Numbered from the stretch's first letter, positions 1 through 10,029 are shown. The stretch is 64,000 nt of DNA from Tepidimonas fonticaldi (GCF_007556755.1 NZ_VJOO01000005.1:90752-154751), one strand, 5' to 3'. The notes: generated by a model not told the origin, from the letters alone. A program made the numbers and translations.

Positions 1-524
1 GCCAGCAGCCACTGCGCCCCATCCTGCCGCCAATCGCCGGATCCGCGCGCCATCAACCAGCCCGAGGCGAACAGCAGCGCCACGACCGCCGGGGCCAGCC
101 CTTGCTTGAACGCCTGCACCGGCCACCAGTCACGGCGCCGGTGCAGCCAGCGCGCGACGCCGTAGGTGAGCAGCGACGAGGGCAGCAGCATTGCCCCCAG
201 GCACACGACGACCCCCAGCAGGCCTGGCCCCCACGCGCTTGGGCCGGCCGCCGGTCCCCCGGCGCTGTTGAGGCCGACGGTCCACCCCATCAGCGCCACG
301 AACAGGATGTTGGGCCCCGGGGCGGCCTGCGCCAGCGCGATGGACGCCGAAAACTGCGACTCGCTCAACCAGCCGTGCTGCGTGACCAGGTAGCGGTGCA
401 TGTCCGGCGCCGTGGTGATGGCGCCCCCGATCGCCAGCAACGACAGCGACAGAAAGTGCGTAAAGATCGCCAGCCAGTCCGCCGCGGCCAGCCCGCTCGC
501 GGCTACGTCCATCGTCGCGCTCAC
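1..524 (-). CDS. Chromate transporter family, second half-subunit (partial at left edge)
   Basis: Partial gene that runs off the left edge. The start is taken as GTG at 524-522, which shares bases with the TGA of the upstream chromate-transporter gene (GTGA overlap); an ATG at 512 is the alternative. The visible protein has hydrophobic membrane segments, a motif reading AQAAPGPN (the PGPN signature of the CHR family) and a GG-rich first helix. In this family a transporter is often split into two short proteins of about 180-200 residues that act together as antiparallel halves; this would be the second half. It would export chromate across the inner membrane, though short family members may have other anion substrates. 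The C-terminus is not visible. Confidence 0.8.
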   Translation of the reverse strand, partial: MSATMDVAASGLAAADWLAIFTHFLSLSLLAIGGAITTAPDMHRYLVTQHGWLSESQFSASIALAQAAPGPNILFVALMGWTVGLNSAGGPAAGPSAWGPGLLGVVVCLGAMLLPSSLLTYGVARWLHRRRDWWPVQAFKQGLAPAVVALLFASGWLMARGSGDWRQDGAQWLL

Positions 525-1117
525 GGCCGCCCCCCGCCCGGGCGACGCAGCCGCCGCGCGGCCAGGCCCCAGCCCAGGCCGCCGGTCACCGCCAGCACCA
601 CGGCCAGCGGCAGCCGCACCCAGGCCACGGCGACGAAGGTCGATGCCGCCAGCGCGGCGCAGGCCTTCGGCCCCAGCACATTCCCCCGCAGCGGGGCCAG
701 CAGCCGCAGCGCCGTCCCCAGGATCAAGCCCGCCGCCACCGCCCCCATGCCCCGCAGCGCGCCCTGTGCCATGGGGTGGGCTGCCACGTGGGTGAAGGCG
801 ATCGCGATCACCAGCAGCAGCGCCAGCGGCGCCAGCAGCATCCCCGCCAGCGCGGCCACGGCCCCCCGCCAGCCGAAGTGGCGCCCGCCGATCATCAGCG
901 ACAGATTGACCACGTTGGGGCCGGGCAGCAATTGGGCGGCCGCCCAGTCCTCCAGAAACTGCTCGCGCGTCAGCCAGCGGCGCCGCTCCACCAGCTCCTG
1001 CTGCACCACGGCCAGCACGCCCCCAAAGCCCTGCAGCGCCAGCCAGGTGCAGGCCCAAAAAAGCGCCGCCGGGGAGCGCGGCGCAGCCGGTGCGGCGGGG
1101 GCGGGCGGGGCGCTCAT
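521..1117 (-). CDS. Chromate transporter family, first half-subunit
   Basis: A 198-residue membrane protein of the CHR chromate ion transporter family. The N-terminal GFGGVLAVVQQELV segment, the AAAQLLPGPNVVNLS motif (PGPN signature) and four to five hydrophobic segments fit a short-chain CHR protein, which is half the size of full-length ChrA. It overlaps the next gene by four bases, so the two halves are probably translated together and form one transporter in the inner membrane. Expected role is proton-driven chromate efflux or transport of a related anion. No regulator of the ChrB type is seen next to it. The gene lies divergent from phaR. Confidence 0.88.
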   Translation of the reverse strand: MSAPPAPAAPAAPRSPAALFWACTWLALQGFGGVLAVVQQELVERRRWLTREQFLEDWAAAQLLPGPNVVNLSLMIGGRHFGWRGAVAALAGMLLAPLALLLVIAIAFTHVAAHPMAQGALRGMGAVAAGLILGTALRLLAPLRGNVLGPKACAALAASTFVAVAWVRLPLAVVLAVTGGLGWGLAARRLRRPGGGRP

Positions 1118-1182
1118 GGCGCCGATCCAACGTGACGTTCGACGCCGGGAAATCCCCGCCCGGCAAGGCGTCCCGACCGCTC

Positions 1183-1188
1183 TACAAT
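1183..1188 (+). promoter_or_regulatory. Candidate -10 box for phaR
   Basis: TACAAT lies about 65 bases upstream of the proposed GTG start of phaR. It overlaps the in-frame ATG at 1187, which argues against that ATG being used. No convincing -35 box is seen. Confidence 0.35.
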
Positions 1189-1252
1189 GCCCCGAGGGGT
1201 GTCGTGCGCTCGCGCGGCCATCTTTGCATCCATCGTTTCAGGAGTCCGTTTC

Positions 1253-1795
1253 GTGCAGTCAACGAAGGCCAAGGCCGACGCAACCGAAGCCACGCAGCAG
1301 CCCGAATCGGCCGGCCCCGCGGTCCGTGTCATCAAAAAATACCCCAACCGCCGCCTGTACGACACCGATTCGTCGTCCTACATCACGCTCAGCGACGTCA
1401 AGGCGCTGGTCATGCGTGCCGAGCCGTTCGTCGTGCGCGATGCCAAGACGGGCGAGGATCTGACCCGCTCCATCCTGCTGCAGATCATTCTGGAGGAGGA
1501 GACCGCGGGCGTGCCGCTCTTCTCGGAAAAGATGCTGGCCAACATCATTCGATTCTATGGCCACGCCATGCAGGACTTCATGGGCTCGTACCTGGAGCGC
1601 AACCTGCAGATCTTCATGGAGCTGCAGCAGAAGATGGCCGAGCAAGCCAAGGAACTGACCCCCGAGGTGTGGCAGCAGTTCATGGCCGCGCAGACGCCGC
1701 TGATGATGGGAAACTTCTTTGCCCAATCGCAAAAGGCGTTGGCGCAGATGCAGGAGCAGATGCTCGGTGCCTTTGGGGTCAAGCGCCCGCACTGA
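1253..1795 (+). CDS. phaR: Polyhydroxyalkanoate synthesis repressor PhaR
   Basis: A protein of about 180 residues with the PHA accumulation regulator DNA-binding N-domain (VIKKYPNRRLYDT) followed by the PhaR/PHB accumulation domain (ILLQIILEEE, a helical region with MQDFMGSYLERNL). PhaR binds DNA and PHB granules and represses phasin and its own synthesis until polymer is present. I chose GTG at 1253 because AGGAG sits eight bases upstream and a TACAAT box overlaps the earlier ATG at 1187; this also gives the usual family length of about 180. The C-terminal part (QSQKALAQMQEQM) is amphipathic and suits granule binding. A BktB-type thiolase and a hydroxybutyrate dehydrogenase elsewhere in the window fit PHB metabolism. 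Confidence 0.93.
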   Translation: MQSTKAKADATEATQQPESAGPAVRVIKKYPNRRLYDTDSSSYITLSDVKALVMRAEPFVVRDAKTGEDLTRSILLQIILEEETAGVPLFSEKMLANIIRFYGHAMQDFMGSYLERNLQIFMELQQKMAEQAKELTPEVWQQFMAAQTPLMMGNFFAQSQKALAQMQEQMLGAFGVKRPH

Positions 1796-1856
1796 CGGCC
1801 GGCCCCTGCCCGGGCCCAGCCAGGCGCGCGGCGGCGCGACCTGAGACAATACGGGG

Positions 1857-3266
1857 ATGTCCACCCCGACCCCCGATCGCCCCGGCGCCCAGACGCCGAC
1901 CGTTGGCTTTGTCAGCCTGGGCTGCCCCAAGGCCCTGACCGATTCCGAGCTCATCCTCACCCGCCTGAGCGCCGAGGGCTACCGCACCAGCCGCCAGTAC
2001 GAGGGGGCGGATCTGGTCATCGTCAACACCTGCGGCTTCATCGACGATGCGGTCAAGGAAAGCCTGGACGCCATCGGCGAGGCATTGGCGGCCAATGGCA
2101 AAGTCATCGTCACCGGCTGTCTGGGCGCGCGCTCCGATGCGCACGGGGACAATCTGGTCAAGGCGCTGCACCCGGCCGTGTTGGCCGTGACGGGCCCGCA
2201 CGCCACGGACGAGGTGCTCGATGCCGTCCACGCCCACGCCCCAAAGCCGCACGACCCCTTCGTGGACCTGGTGCCCCCGCCCAGCAACGCCATCGAGGGC
2301 GTCGGCGTCAAGCTCACCCCGCGCCACTATGCGTATCTGAAGATCAGCGAGGGCTGCAACCACCGCTGCACCTTCTGCATCATCCCGTCGATGCGCGGCG
2401 ACCTGGTCAGCCGCCCGATCGGCGACGTGCTCACCGAGGCGCGGCGGCTGTTCGAGGGCGGGGTCAAAGAGCTGCTCGTCATCAGCCAGGACACCAGCGC
2501 CTACGGCGTCGATGTGCAGTACCGCACCGGGTTTTGGGACGGGCGCCCGGTGCGCACGCGGATGCTCGACCTGGTGCGCGAGCTGGGTACGCTGGCGCGC
2601 GCGCACGGTGCCTGGGTGCGGCTGCACTATGTCTACCCATACCCCCATGTGGACGACATCGTGCCGCTGATGGCCGAAGGCTTGGTGTTGCCGTATCTGG
2701 ACGTGCCGTTCCAGCACAGCCATCCGGATGTGCTGCGGCGCATGAAGCGCCCCGCCAGCGGCGAGCGCAACCTGGAGCGCATACGCCGCTGGCGCGAGAT
2801 CTGCCCCGAACTGGTCGTGCGCAGCACCTTCATCGCCGGCTTTCCCGGCGAGACGGAAGAGGAATTCGCGCACCTGCTCGACTTCGTGCGCGAGGCGCAA
2901 ATCGACCGCGCGGGCTGCTTTGCCTATTCGCCGGTGGAGGGCGCGGCAGCCAATGCGCTGCCCGGCGCGCTGCCGGACGCGGTGCGCCAGGAGCGCCGCG
3001 CGCGCTTCATGGCGGTGGCCGAGGCCGTGGCCGTGGAGCGCCTGCAGCGCCGCGTCGGCGCCACCATGCAGGTGCTGGTGGACCAGTCACAGGGTCTGGG
3101 CAAGAAGGGCGGGGTGGGGCGCACGTACGCGGACGCACCGGAGATCGACGGCACCGTGCGCCTGCTGCCGCCCGAGAAGGCGAGCAAGACCTACCGCACG
3201 GGGGACTTCATCAAGGCCCGCATCGTGGCGGCCGAAGGCCACGATCTGATCGGCCTGCCGGTCTGA
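1857..3266 (+). CDS. rimO: Ribosomal protein S12 methylthiotransferase RimO
   Basis: A radical-SAM enzyme of 469 residues that adds a methylthio group to the conserved Asp of ribosomal protein S12. Order of domains: UPF0004 N-terminal domain with cluster-binding cysteines ([23 protein letters not shown]), radical-SAM core with the CxxxCxxC motif ([12 protein letters not shown]), and a C-terminal TRAM domain (roughly residues 395-469) that binds the substrate. The full set of six cysteines separates it from unrelated radical-SAM proteins, and the [12 protein letters not shown] start is typical of RimO rather than MiaB. ATG at 1857 gives the normal length. It stands alone, about 60 bases after phaR. 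Confidence 0.96.
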   Translation: MSTPTPDRPGAQTPTVGFVSLGCPKALTDSELILTRLSAEGYRTSRQYEGADLVIVNTCGFIDDAVKESLDAIGEALAANGKVIVTGCLGARSDAHGDNLVKALHPAVLAVTGPHATDEVLDAVHAHAPKPHDPFVDLVPPPSNAIEGVGVKLTPRHYAYLKISEGCNHRCTFCIIPSMRGDLVSRPIGDVLTEARRLFEGGVKELLVISQDTSAYGVDVQYRTGFWDGRPVRTRMLDLVRELGTLARAHGAWVRLHYVYPYPHVDDIVPLMAEGLVLPYLDVPFQHSHPDVLRRMKRPASGERNLERIRRWREICPELVVRSTFIAGFPGETEEEFAHLLDFVREAQIDRAGCFAYSPVEGAAANALPGALPDAVRQERRARFMAVAEAVAVERLQRRVGATMQVLVDQSQGLGKKGGVGRTYADAPEIDGTVRLLPPEKASKTYRTGDFIKARIVAAEGHDLIGLPV

Positions 3267-3321
3267 GCGCCGACCCCCGACCTCGGTGAAGCGCTGCGGT
3301 CGGCGGGCGAACCCAAAACAA

Positions 3322-3341
3322 AAGCCGGCGGTGGCCGGCTT
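3322..3341 (-). terminator. Intrinsic terminator after first tRNA-Leu
   Basis: A perfect 8-bp stem, AAGCCGGC against GCCGGCTT, with a four-base loop. Read on the minus strand it is followed by TTTTGTTTT, so it ends the tRNA-Leu transcript coming from 3458. Confidence 0.8.
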
Positions 3342-3373
3342 GAGCGTTGATCTGAAGGCAGATCGGTGATTTG

Positions 3374-3468
<95 letters not shown>

Positions 3469-3476
3469 TGAACGAG

Positions 3477-3482
3477 ATTATA
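3477..3482 (-). promoter_or_regulatory. -10 box of tRNA-Leu copy 1
   Basis: A perfect TATAAT on the minus strand, 19 bases upstream of the tRNA 5' end. The -35 region is not a good consensus match. Confidence 0.6.
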
Positions 3483-3545
3483 GCAGCATTCGGAAGGGGT
3501 TTTTCCGAGGCGGGCGTGGCCGTCATCGATGGGGTTTGCGCAACA

Positions 3546-3580
3546 AAAAACCCGCCGGGACGGCTTCCGGGCGGGTTTTT
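3546..3580 (-). terminator. Terminator between the two tRNA-Leu genes
   Basis: An 11-bp stem, AAAAACCCGCC against GGCGGGTTTTT, with a 13-base loop. The A and T runs on both sides make it work in either direction; on the minus strand it ends transcription of tRNA-Leu copy 2 before copy 1. Confidence 0.85.
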
Positions 3581-3664
3581 CTGCAGGTCGGGACGGGGCG
3601 CGGTATGATCGGGTCACTGCGTCGTCGATTGAGAGCGCGACCGCCAAGCTGGCTACCCCACATC

Positions 3665-3759
<95 letters not shown>

Positions 3760-3765
3760 ACCAAA

Positions 3766-3771
3766 ATTATA
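3766..3771 (-). promoter_or_regulatory. -10 box of tRNA-Leu copy 2
   Basis: A perfect TATAAT on the minus strand, 17 bases upstream of the tRNA 5' end. Its complement gives TTATAC on the plus strand, which may also serve rnr. Confidence 0.6.
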
Positions 3772-3807
3772 CACATGAAGCGGGTCTATCCCCCCGCAGG
3801 AAATCCC

Positions 3808-6153
3808 TTGTCCGTGAAAGAAAAATCCACTGTCTCCCTCCCTGAAATCGAAGGGGTGGTCATGGGCCACCGCGATGGCCACGGCTTCGTCGTGCGCGAC
3901 GACGGCCAGCCCGATCTGTACCTGCCGCCCAACGAGATGCGCGCCGTGCTGCACAAAGACCGGGTCAAGGCGTGCATCGTGCGCTACGACCGGCGCGGGC
4001 GCCCCGAGGGCCGCGTGACCGAGATCCTGGCGCGATCCGGCTCGCCGATCATCGGCCGTCTGCTGCACGAAAACGGCGTGTGGCTCGTCGCGCCGGAGGA
4101 CAAGCGCTACGGCCAGGACGTGCTCATCCCCAAGGGCGCCACCGGCACCGCCCAGCCCGGGCAGGTGGTGGTGGTGGAGCTGACCGAGCCGCCGGCGCTC
4201 TATGGCCAGCCGGTCGGGCGCGTCAAAGAAGTGCTGGGCGACATCGACGACCCCGGTATGGAAATCGAAATTGCGGTGCGCAAGTACGGCGTGCCGCACC
4301 AGTTCTCCGAAGGGGCGCTGGCCGAGGCGCGGGCGCTGCCGGACAAGGTGCGGGCCGTGGACCGCCGCGGCCGGGTGGACCTGACGGACGTGCCGCTGGT
4401 GACCATCGACGGCGAGGATGCGCGCGACTTCGACGACGCCGTCTACTGCGAGCCGGCGCGCGTCGGCCGCGGCAAGGGCTGGCGGCTGCTGGTGGCCATC
4501 GCCGACGTCAGCCACTATGTGCGCAACGGCTCGCCGCTGGACATCGACGCCTACGACCGCGCCACCAGCGTCTACTTCCCGCGCCGCGTCATCCCGATGC
4601 TGCCGGAAAAGCTCTCCAACGGGCTGTGCTCGCTCAACCCCGGGGTGGACCGCCTGTGCATGGTGTGCGACATGCTGATCGACGCCAAAGGGCTGGTCCA
4701 AGCCTATCAATTCTACCCGGCGGTGATGCACAGCCACCAGCGCTTCACCTACACCGAGGTGGCGGCGATCCTGCAGAACACGCGCGGGGCCGAGGCCCAG
4801 CGCTACGCGGCCATGGTGCCGCACCTGCTGAATCTGCACGATGTCTACCGCGCCTTGCTCGCCGCGCGCGAGGCCCGTGGCGCGGTGGACTTGGAGACGG
4901 TGGAGACGCGCATCGTCTGCGACGAGGCCGGCCGCATCGAGCGCATCGAGCCGCGCACGCGCAACGACGCGCACCGCCTGATCGAGGAGGCGATGCTCGC
5001 GGCCAATGTCTGCGCGGCCGAGTTCATCGCCACCCACCATCACCCGGGGCTGTACCGCGTGCACGAGCGGCCGTCGGCCGACAAGGTCGAGATCCTGCGC
5101 GAATACCTCAAGGCGCTGGGGGTGCCGGCGACCATCGGCGACATGCCGGGGCCGCGCGACTTTCAGGCCCTGTCCAAGGCGACGGCCGACCGGCCCGATG
5201 CACCACAGATCCACCAAATGCTGCTGCGCTCGATGCAGCAGGCCATGTACTCGCCGCACAACGTGGGGCATTTCGGGCTGGCGTTCGATGCCTACACGCA
5301 CTTCACCAGCCCCATCCGTCGCTATCCGGACCTGCTGGTGCACCGGGTGATCAAGGCCATCCTCAAGGGCGAGCGCTATCACCTGCCGGTCTTGCCCATT
5401 CCCGGCGAGGCGCAGGCCAAGCTGGCCAAGCGGCTGGAGGAGCGCGGCGCGTCGGAGGCCATGAAGCGCTCGCGCGGGCGCCCGTCCAGTGAGGTGCTGG
5501 GCTGGGAGGCGGCCGGTCTGCACTGCAGCGCCAACGAACGCCGCGCCGACGAGGCCAGCCGCGACGTCGAGGCTTGGCTGAAGTGCAAGTACATGCGCGA
5601 GCGCCTGGGCGAGGAGTTTGCCGGCACCGTCACCGCCGTCACCAGCTTCGGCCTGTTCGTCACGCTGGACAGCCTGTATGTCGAGGGCCTGGTGCACATC
5701 ACCGAACTGGGGGGCGAGTACTTCCGCTACGACGAGCGCCGGCAGGAGCTGCGCGGCGAGCGCACCGGGGTGCGCTACACCTTGGGCTCCAAGGTGGCGG
5801 TCCAGGTCAGCCGTGTCGATCTGGATGGGCGGCGCATCGATTTCCGATTGGTGCGCGAGGATGCGGCCGCCGAAGGCCGACCGGAGCGGGGCAGCGGCCG
5901 CCCCGCCGGCCGCACCCCGCGGGAGCCCAACGCGGAGGCCGACGAGGTGGCGGACACGCCCCCCAGCCGTCGCGCGGGCAAGGGCGGCAGGGCGCCGTCC
6001 GCGCCTGCACCGGCGTCTTCCCGTGGCCGGGGGACGGCGTCGTCGGGCACGGGCAAGGGCCGGCGGTCCGCCCCGCGTGCGGCCGGGTCGGGGTCTGCGG
6101 CACAATCCCCGGTGTCCGGGCGCGGCCGCCGTGCGCGCCCCGGTCGCGGTTGA
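3808..6153 (+). CDS. rnr: Ribonuclease R
   Basis: 3'-to-5' exoribonuclease of the RNase II/R family, about 781 residues. Cold-shock/OB domains lie at the N-terminus (EGVVMGHRDGHGFVVRD), then the RNB catalytic domain with the metal-binding aspartates (TIDGEDARDFDDAV), then an S1 domain (FAGTVTAVTSFGLFVTLD). After the S1 domain comes a long low-complexity Arg/Gly/Pro/Ala-rich tail of about 95 residues, basic and likely RNA-binding. I chose TTG at 3808 because AGGA sits six bases upstream and homologues begin at this SVKEKxxxxLPEIEG segment; an in-frame ATG at 3775 lies on top of the promoter-like region of the divergent tRNA. It degrades structured RNA and faulty rRNA or tmRNA-tagged messages. 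Confidence 0.94.
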   Translation: MSVKEKSTVSLPEIEGVVMGHRDGHGFVVRDDGQPDLYLPPNEMRAVLHKDRVKACIVRYDRRGRPEGRVTEILARSGSPIIGRLLHENGVWLVAPEDKRYGQDVLIPKGATGTAQPGQVVVVELTEPPALYGQPVGRVKEVLGDIDDPGMEIEIAVRKYGVPHQFSEGALAEARALPDKVRAVDRRGRVDLTDVPLVTIDGEDARDFDDAVYCEPARVGRGKGWRLLVAIADVSHYVRNGSPLDIDAYDRATSVYFPRRVIPMLPEKLSNGLCSLNPGVDRLCMVCDMLIDAKGLVQAYQFYPAVMHSHQRFTYTEVAAILQNTRGAEAQRYAAMVPHLLNLHDVYRALLAAREARGAVDLETVETRIVCDEAGRIERIEPRTRNDAHRLIEEAMLAANVCAAEFIATHHHPGLYRVHERPSADKVEILREYLKALGVPATIGDMPGPRDFQALSKATADRPDAPQIHQMLLRSMQQAMYSPHNVGHFGLAFDAYTHFTSPIRRYPDLLVHRVIKAILKGERYHLPVLPIPGEAQAKLAKRLEERGASEAMKRSRGRPSSEVLGWEAAGLHCSANERRADEASRDVEAWLKCKYMRERLGEEFAGTVTAVTSFGLFVTLDSLYVEGLVHITELGGEYFRYDERRQELRGERTGVRYTLGSKVAVQVSRVDLDGRRIDFRLVREDAAAEGRPERGSGRPAGRTPREPNAEADEVADTPPSRRAGKGGRAPSAPAPASSRGRGTASSGTGKGRRSAPRAAGSGSAAQSPVSGRGRRARPGRG

Positions 6154-6188
6154 CGCGGCCGCTCATCGCCAACTTTGCCCATCGGCCC

Positions 6189-6737
6189 ATGCGCATCGTC
6201 CTGTTTTTGCTCGACACGCTGTCGTTCTTTTTGATCGGGGCGGCCTTGCTGCGAGGCTGGATGAACACGCGGCGTCTGCGCATGGCCGCCCAGCCGGGGC
6301 CGTTCGTCATCGCGGTGACGGACTGGATCGTCCAGCCGCTGCGCCGCTCGCTCCCCCGCGCGTGGGCCCAGGCCAATGTGGACTGGGGCAGTTTTTTGGC
6401 CGCGGCGCTGCTGGCGCTGGCCTACGCGGGGCTGGTGCACCTGCTGTGGGGCGGCGCGCTGCCGGGCGTGGAGGCCCTGGGTTTTGCCTTGACCGTGCCC
6501 CTGATGGCGCTGCAGATGCTGCTGCGCACCGTGTTGCAGGGGTTGATGCTGTTGTTGCTGGTCTACGCGGTGTTGACCTGGGTGCAGCCGTTTTCGCCCT
6601 TGATCGGGACCTTGGGGCGGCTGCTGGATCCGGTGCTGGCGCCGGTGCGGCGCATCGTCCCCACCGTGGGCGGCGTGGATCTGTCGGTGCTGGTGCTGCT
6701 GGTGTTGCTGCAGGTGGGCCTGATGCTGCTGGGCTGA
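6189..6737 (+). CDS. YggT family membrane protein
   Basis: A 182-residue integral membrane protein with two YGGT repeats, each made of two hydrophobic helices around a loop with Pro and Gly (PFVIAVTDWIVQPLRR in the first, LIGTLGRLLDPVLAPVRR in the second). The DPVLxPxRR signature is typical. ATG at 6189 is about 35 bases after rnr, so it may share that transcript. The family is linked to osmotic tolerance or to proteins of the division/shape machinery, but its molecular function is not settled, so I give no gene symbol. Confidence 0.85.
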   Translation: MRIVLFLLDTLSFFLIGAALLRGWMNTRRLRMAAQPGPFVIAVTDWIVQPLRRSLPRAWAQANVDWGSFLAAALLALAYAGLVHLLWGGALPGVEALGFALTVPLMALQMLLRTVLQGLMLLLLVYAVLTWVQPFSPLIGTLGRLLDPVLAPVRRIVPTVGGVDLSVLVLLVLLQVGLMLLG

Positions 6738-6777
6738 TGCCCATGTGCGGCTGGGCGGGGCCACGGCCGCAGCCGGT

Positions 6778-8076
6778 TCAGATCACGCCGTCGAACATCA
6801 TCACATCCACCTCGTCGCCCACGGCCACCGGCCCCTGCTGGTGACCCAGCACGATCAGCCCGTTGGCCTCGACCATCGAGCGCAGCACGCCCGAGCCCTG
6901 GTTGCCCGTGGTGCGCACCCGCAGGGTGCCGTCGGCCTCCCGCGTCACGATGCCGCGCTGGTACTCCGTGCGCCCCGGTTTTTTGCGCATCGGCTCGGCG
7001 CTGCGGGCGCGCAGCAGCACGGGCGCCGTCTCGCGCACACCCATCATGCGCAGCAGGGCCGGGCGCACGAAGGCCAGAAACGTCACCATCACCGCGACAG
7101 GGTTGCCGGGCAGGCCGAACAGCACCGTCGGCGCGCCGCCCGCGGGGTCCAGCAGGCGGCCGACCGCCATCGGGCGGCCCGGACGCATGGCGATCCGCCA
7201 AAACGCCACATCCCCCAGGCGGCGCATCATGGCCTTGGTGTGGTCGGCCTCGCCCATGCTCACGCCCCCGCTGGTGATGACGGCGTCGGCTTGCGCGGCC
7301 GCCTGCCGGAAGGCCGCCTCCAGCGCAGCCGGGTCGTCGCGCACCACGCCCAGGTCGATGACCTCCACGCCCAGCCGTCGCAGCAGGCCATAAACGGTGT
7401 AGCGGTTGCTGTCGTAAATGGCGCCTTCGCGCAGCGGCTCGCCCAGCGAGACGATTTCATCGCCGGTGGAAAAATACGCCACGCGCAGCCGCCGCACCAC
7501 GGGGACCTGCGCGATGCCCAGGCTGGCAATCAGGCCCAGCGCCGCCGGTCCCAGGCGTTGGCCCGCGCGCACGGCGGCCCGTCCGGCCGTCAGGTCTTCG
7601 CCGCGCCGGCGCCGGTGATCGCCGGGCTGGACCACCCCGGCGGGGATGTGCACGCGCTCCTGCGTACCGTCCCGGTCGGTGCGCACGAACTCCACCGGCA
7701 CCACGGTGTCCAGCCCGTCGGGCATCACCGCCCCGGTCATGATGCGCACACAGGCGTCCGCCGGGATGGGGTGGGACCAGCGGGCATCGCCCGCGTAGCA
7801 GGTCCCCACCACGCGCAAGACCGTCTCCCCGTCCCCCGACAGGCAGGCCCCTCGCAGGGCGAAACCATCCATGGCGGCGTTGTCGAGCGGCGGCACGTCG
7901 ATGGGGGAGACGATGTCTTGCGCCAGCACCCGGTCCAGCGCCTTGAAAATCCCGACCGTCTCCGTGTCGGACAGCGGCTCCACCAGTTGGGCCAGAAAAT
8001 CACCCACGGTCGTGGCGGGCAGGGCCGTGGGGTCGTAGCCCTGGAGTTCGGCGGCGATCTGATCGAGCGTCTTCAT
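6778..8076 (-). CDS. moeA: Molybdopterin molybdotransferase MoeA
   Basis: A 432-residue enzyme that inserts molybdate into adenylylated molybdopterin. MoeA N-terminal domain (PPLDNAAMDGFAL, the signature with the conserved DNSAMDG-like motif), central MoCF-binding domain (STGDEIVSLGEPL; SGGVSMGEAD), and C-terminal beta domain. ATG at 8076 gives MKTLDQIAAEL, in line with family starts. It is the last gene of a minus-strand run moaA-mobA-moeA, 58 bases after mobA. It converges on yggT with a 40-base gap. Confidence 0.96.
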   Translation of the reverse strand: MKTLDQIAAELQGYDPTALPATTVGDFLAQLVEPLSDTETVGIFKALDRVLAQDIVSPIDVPPLDNAAMDGFALRGACLSGDGETVLRVVGTCYAGDARWSHPIPADACVRIMTGAVMPDGLDTVVPVEFVRTDRDGTQERVHIPAGVVQPGDHRRRRGEDLTAGRAAVRAGQRLGPAALGLIASLGIAQVPVVRRLRVAYFSTGDEIVSLGEPLREGAIYDSNRYTVYGLLRRLGVEVIDLGVVRDDPAALEAAFRQAAAQADAVITSGGVSMGEADHTKAMMRRLGDVAFWRIAMRPGRPMAVGRLLDPAGGAPTVLFGLPGNPVAVMVTFLAFVRPALLRMMGVRETAPVLLRARSAEPMRKKPGRTEYQRGIVTREADGTLRVRTTGNQGSGVLRSMVEANGLIVLGHQQGPVAVGDEVDVMMFDGVI

Positions 8077-8134
8077 GGTTTTGGGGCGCGGTGCGGTGGC
8101 TGGCCGACCAGCGGGCACTGGGCGGCCGCAGCGG

Positions 8135-8803
8135 TCAGGGGGAGGCGGTGGCCTGTTGCAAGGCGTGCAGCTCCCCGCGTGTGTTGATGTTGGTGAAGGC
8201 GAGGGGGTCGTCGTCGGGGCGGTCGAAGGACACGACCGCACAGCGGTGGCGCGCGGTCCAGGCGTCGATTTTGCGACCGCCCTCCTGCAAAAACGCGCTC
8301 AGGCTCTCGAGCAGGTGCGCCCCCAGCAGGCAGAACACGGGCTGGGTGCGAACGCGGCCGTCGGCCTCGGGGGCGGCGGCCATCGCCAGGTCGGCCTGCT
8401 GCTCGGTCAGGGCCTGGCACAGCCGTTGTGCCAGATCCAGCGGCAGCCGGGGGGTGTCGCACGGGACGGTCAGCAGGTACGGCGTCTCGCAGTGCATCAG
8501 CGCCGTCAGCATGCCCGCCAGGGGGCCGGCGTAGCCGCCCAGCTCGTCGGGCCAGACCGGCACGCCAAAGCCCTCGTACGCCGCCAGGTTGCGGTTGGCG
8601 TTGATCATGCAATCGGCCATCCAGTCGCCGTGCTGCATGCGCAGCCGCCACAGCGCGTGCAGCGCCAGCGGCGCCCCTTGAAAGGATTGCAGCCCTTTGT
8701 CCACCCCGCCCATGCGGCTGCCTTGCCCGCCGGCCAGGACCACGCCCGTGACCGTTCGCGGTCCAGGCGGAGGGGGCAGCGATGTCGGCGCGGCGCTCGT
8801 CAT
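8135..8803 (-). CDS. mobA: Molybdenum cofactor guanylyltransferase MobA
   Basis: A 222-residue nucleotidyltransferase that converts Mo-molybdopterin to the MGD form using GTP. The N-terminal [16 protein letters not shown] motif binds GTP, and [11 protein letters not shown] carries the metal-binding Asp. A 17-residue Pro-rich head precedes the fold. The ATG at 8803 lies four bases after the moaA stop, so the two are probably co-translated. MGD is needed by DMSO-reductase-family enzymes such as nitrate reductase or formate dehydrogenase; none is in this window. Confidence 0.95.
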   Translation of the reverse strand: MTSAAPTSLPPPPGPRTVTGVVLAGGQGSRMGGVDKGLQSFQGAPLALHALWRLRMQHGDWMADCMINANRNLAAYEGFGVPVWPDELGGYAGPLAGMLTALMHCETPYLLTVPCDTPRLPLDLAQRLCQALTEQQADLAMAAAPEADGRVRTQPVFCLLGAHLLESLSAFLQEGGRKIDAWTARHRCAVVSFDRPDDDPLAFTNINTRGELHALQQATASP

Positions 8804-8807
8804 GCGG

Positions 8808-9944
8808 TCAGCCTCCGATGTAGCTCATCTCGATGCGCCGCGCGGCGCGGCGCGTCTCCGGCGGCAGCGTGGCGCGGATTTCGGAATAGCGGTCGGCGCG
8901 CTGGCCCCAGATGGCGGCGAGCGACGCGGCGATCTCGGCGTCGCTGGCGCCGCCGCGCAGCAGCGCGCGCAGGTCGTAGCCACGCTCGGCGAACAGGCAG
9001 AGGTACAGGCACCCCTCGGTGGACAGGCGCGCGCGGTTGCAGTCGCGGCAGAACGCCTGCGTGACGCTGCTGATGAAGCCGACCTCGCCCAGCGCCGGGT
9101 CGTGGCGGCCGTCGGCGCCCGCGTAGCCCCAGCGTTCGGCGGTCTCGCCGGGGCTGCCGGGTTCCAGCGGCACCAGTGCGAAGGCCTGTTGCAGCCGCGC
9201 CAGCACCTCGGCGCTGGGCAGCACCTCGTCCATGCACCAGCCGTTGGAGCTGCCGACGTCCATGTACTCGATGAAGCGCAGCACGATGCCGCTGCCGCGG
9301 AAGTGGCGCGCCATCGGCACGATCTGGTCGTCGTTGGTGCCGCGCTTGACCACCATGTTGACCTTGATCGGCGCCAGGCCCGCGGCCTGCGCGGCGGCGA
9401 TGCCGTCCAGCACCTCCGCCACCGGAAAGCCGACGTCGTTCATGCGCTGGAACACCGCGTCGTCCAAGCCGTCCAGGCTGACGGTCACGCGCTGCAGGCC
9501 GGCGTCGCGCAGCGCGCGCGCTTTGCGCGCCAGCAGGCTGCCGTTGGTGGTCAGTGTCAGCTCCGGCGGCGTGCCGTCCACCGTGCGCAGCGCGGCCAGC
9601 ATCTCGATCAGGCGCTCGATGTGCTTGCGCAGCAGCGGCTCGCCGCCGGTCAGGCGGATCTTGCGCACGCCGTGCGCGAGAAAAATGCGCGCCAGCCGGG
9701 TGATCTCCTCGAACGTCAGCAAATCCGCGTGCGGCAGATAGGGGTAGTCCTTGCCGAACACCTCCTTGGGCATGCAGTAGCTGCATCGGAAGTTGCAGCG
9801 GTCGGTGACGCTGATGCGCAGGTCGCGCAGCGGCCGCTGCAGGCGGTCGAGCAGCCGACCGTCGGGCGCCACCGGGGCGGACGGACGAGGGGCAGGCAAC
9901 GCGGCGGCGCGCTGGTCGTACAGGGGAATGACACGCTCGGCCAT
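8808..9944 (-). CDS. moaA: GTP 3',8-cyclase MoaA
   Basis: A radical-SAM enzyme of 378 residues, catalysing the first step of molybdopterin synthesis from GTP. The N-terminal cluster motif is [10 protein letters not shown] (CxxxCxxC) and the C-terminal second cluster is [24 protein letters not shown] is the SAM-binding GGEP stretch. The C-terminus ends in YIGG, matching the catalytic GG tail of MoaA. It leads the moaA-mobA-moeA run and is divergent from the thioredoxin-fold gene at 10030. GATAAT on the minus strand just upstream is a possible -10. Confidence 0.97.
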   Translation of the reverse strand: MAERVIPLYDQRAAALPAPRPSAPVAPDGRLLDRLQRPLRDLRISVTDRCNFRCSYCMPKEVFGKDYPYLPHADLLTFEEITRLARIFLAHGVRKIRLTGGEPLLRKHIERLIEMLAALRTVDGTPPELTLTTNGSLLARKARALRDAGLQRVTVSLDGLDDAVFQRMNDVGFPVAEVLDGIAAAQAAGLAPIKVNMVVKRGTNDDQIVPMARHFRGSGIVLRFIEYMDVGSSNGWCMDEVLPSAEVLARLQQAFALVPLEPGSPGETAERWGYAGADGRHDPALGEVGFISSVTQAFCRDCNRARLSTEGCLYLCLFAERGYDLRALLRGGASDAEIAASLAAIWGQRADRYSEIRATLPPETRRAARRIEMSYIGG

Positions 9945-10029
9945 GGTGCGCTAGATTATCGCCATCCGCCGCCTGCGACGCGGGTGGGGTTTTCCGCGGG
10001 CGACAGGGCTGGCGATACGAGGAGACACG

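Noticed and set aside
9957..10017. Inverted repeat TATCGCCA/TGGCGATA between moaA and the thioredoxin-fold gene
   Set aside because: The two arms are eight bases long and 45 bases apart; this occurs easily by chance, and there is no room for a Moco riboswitch.
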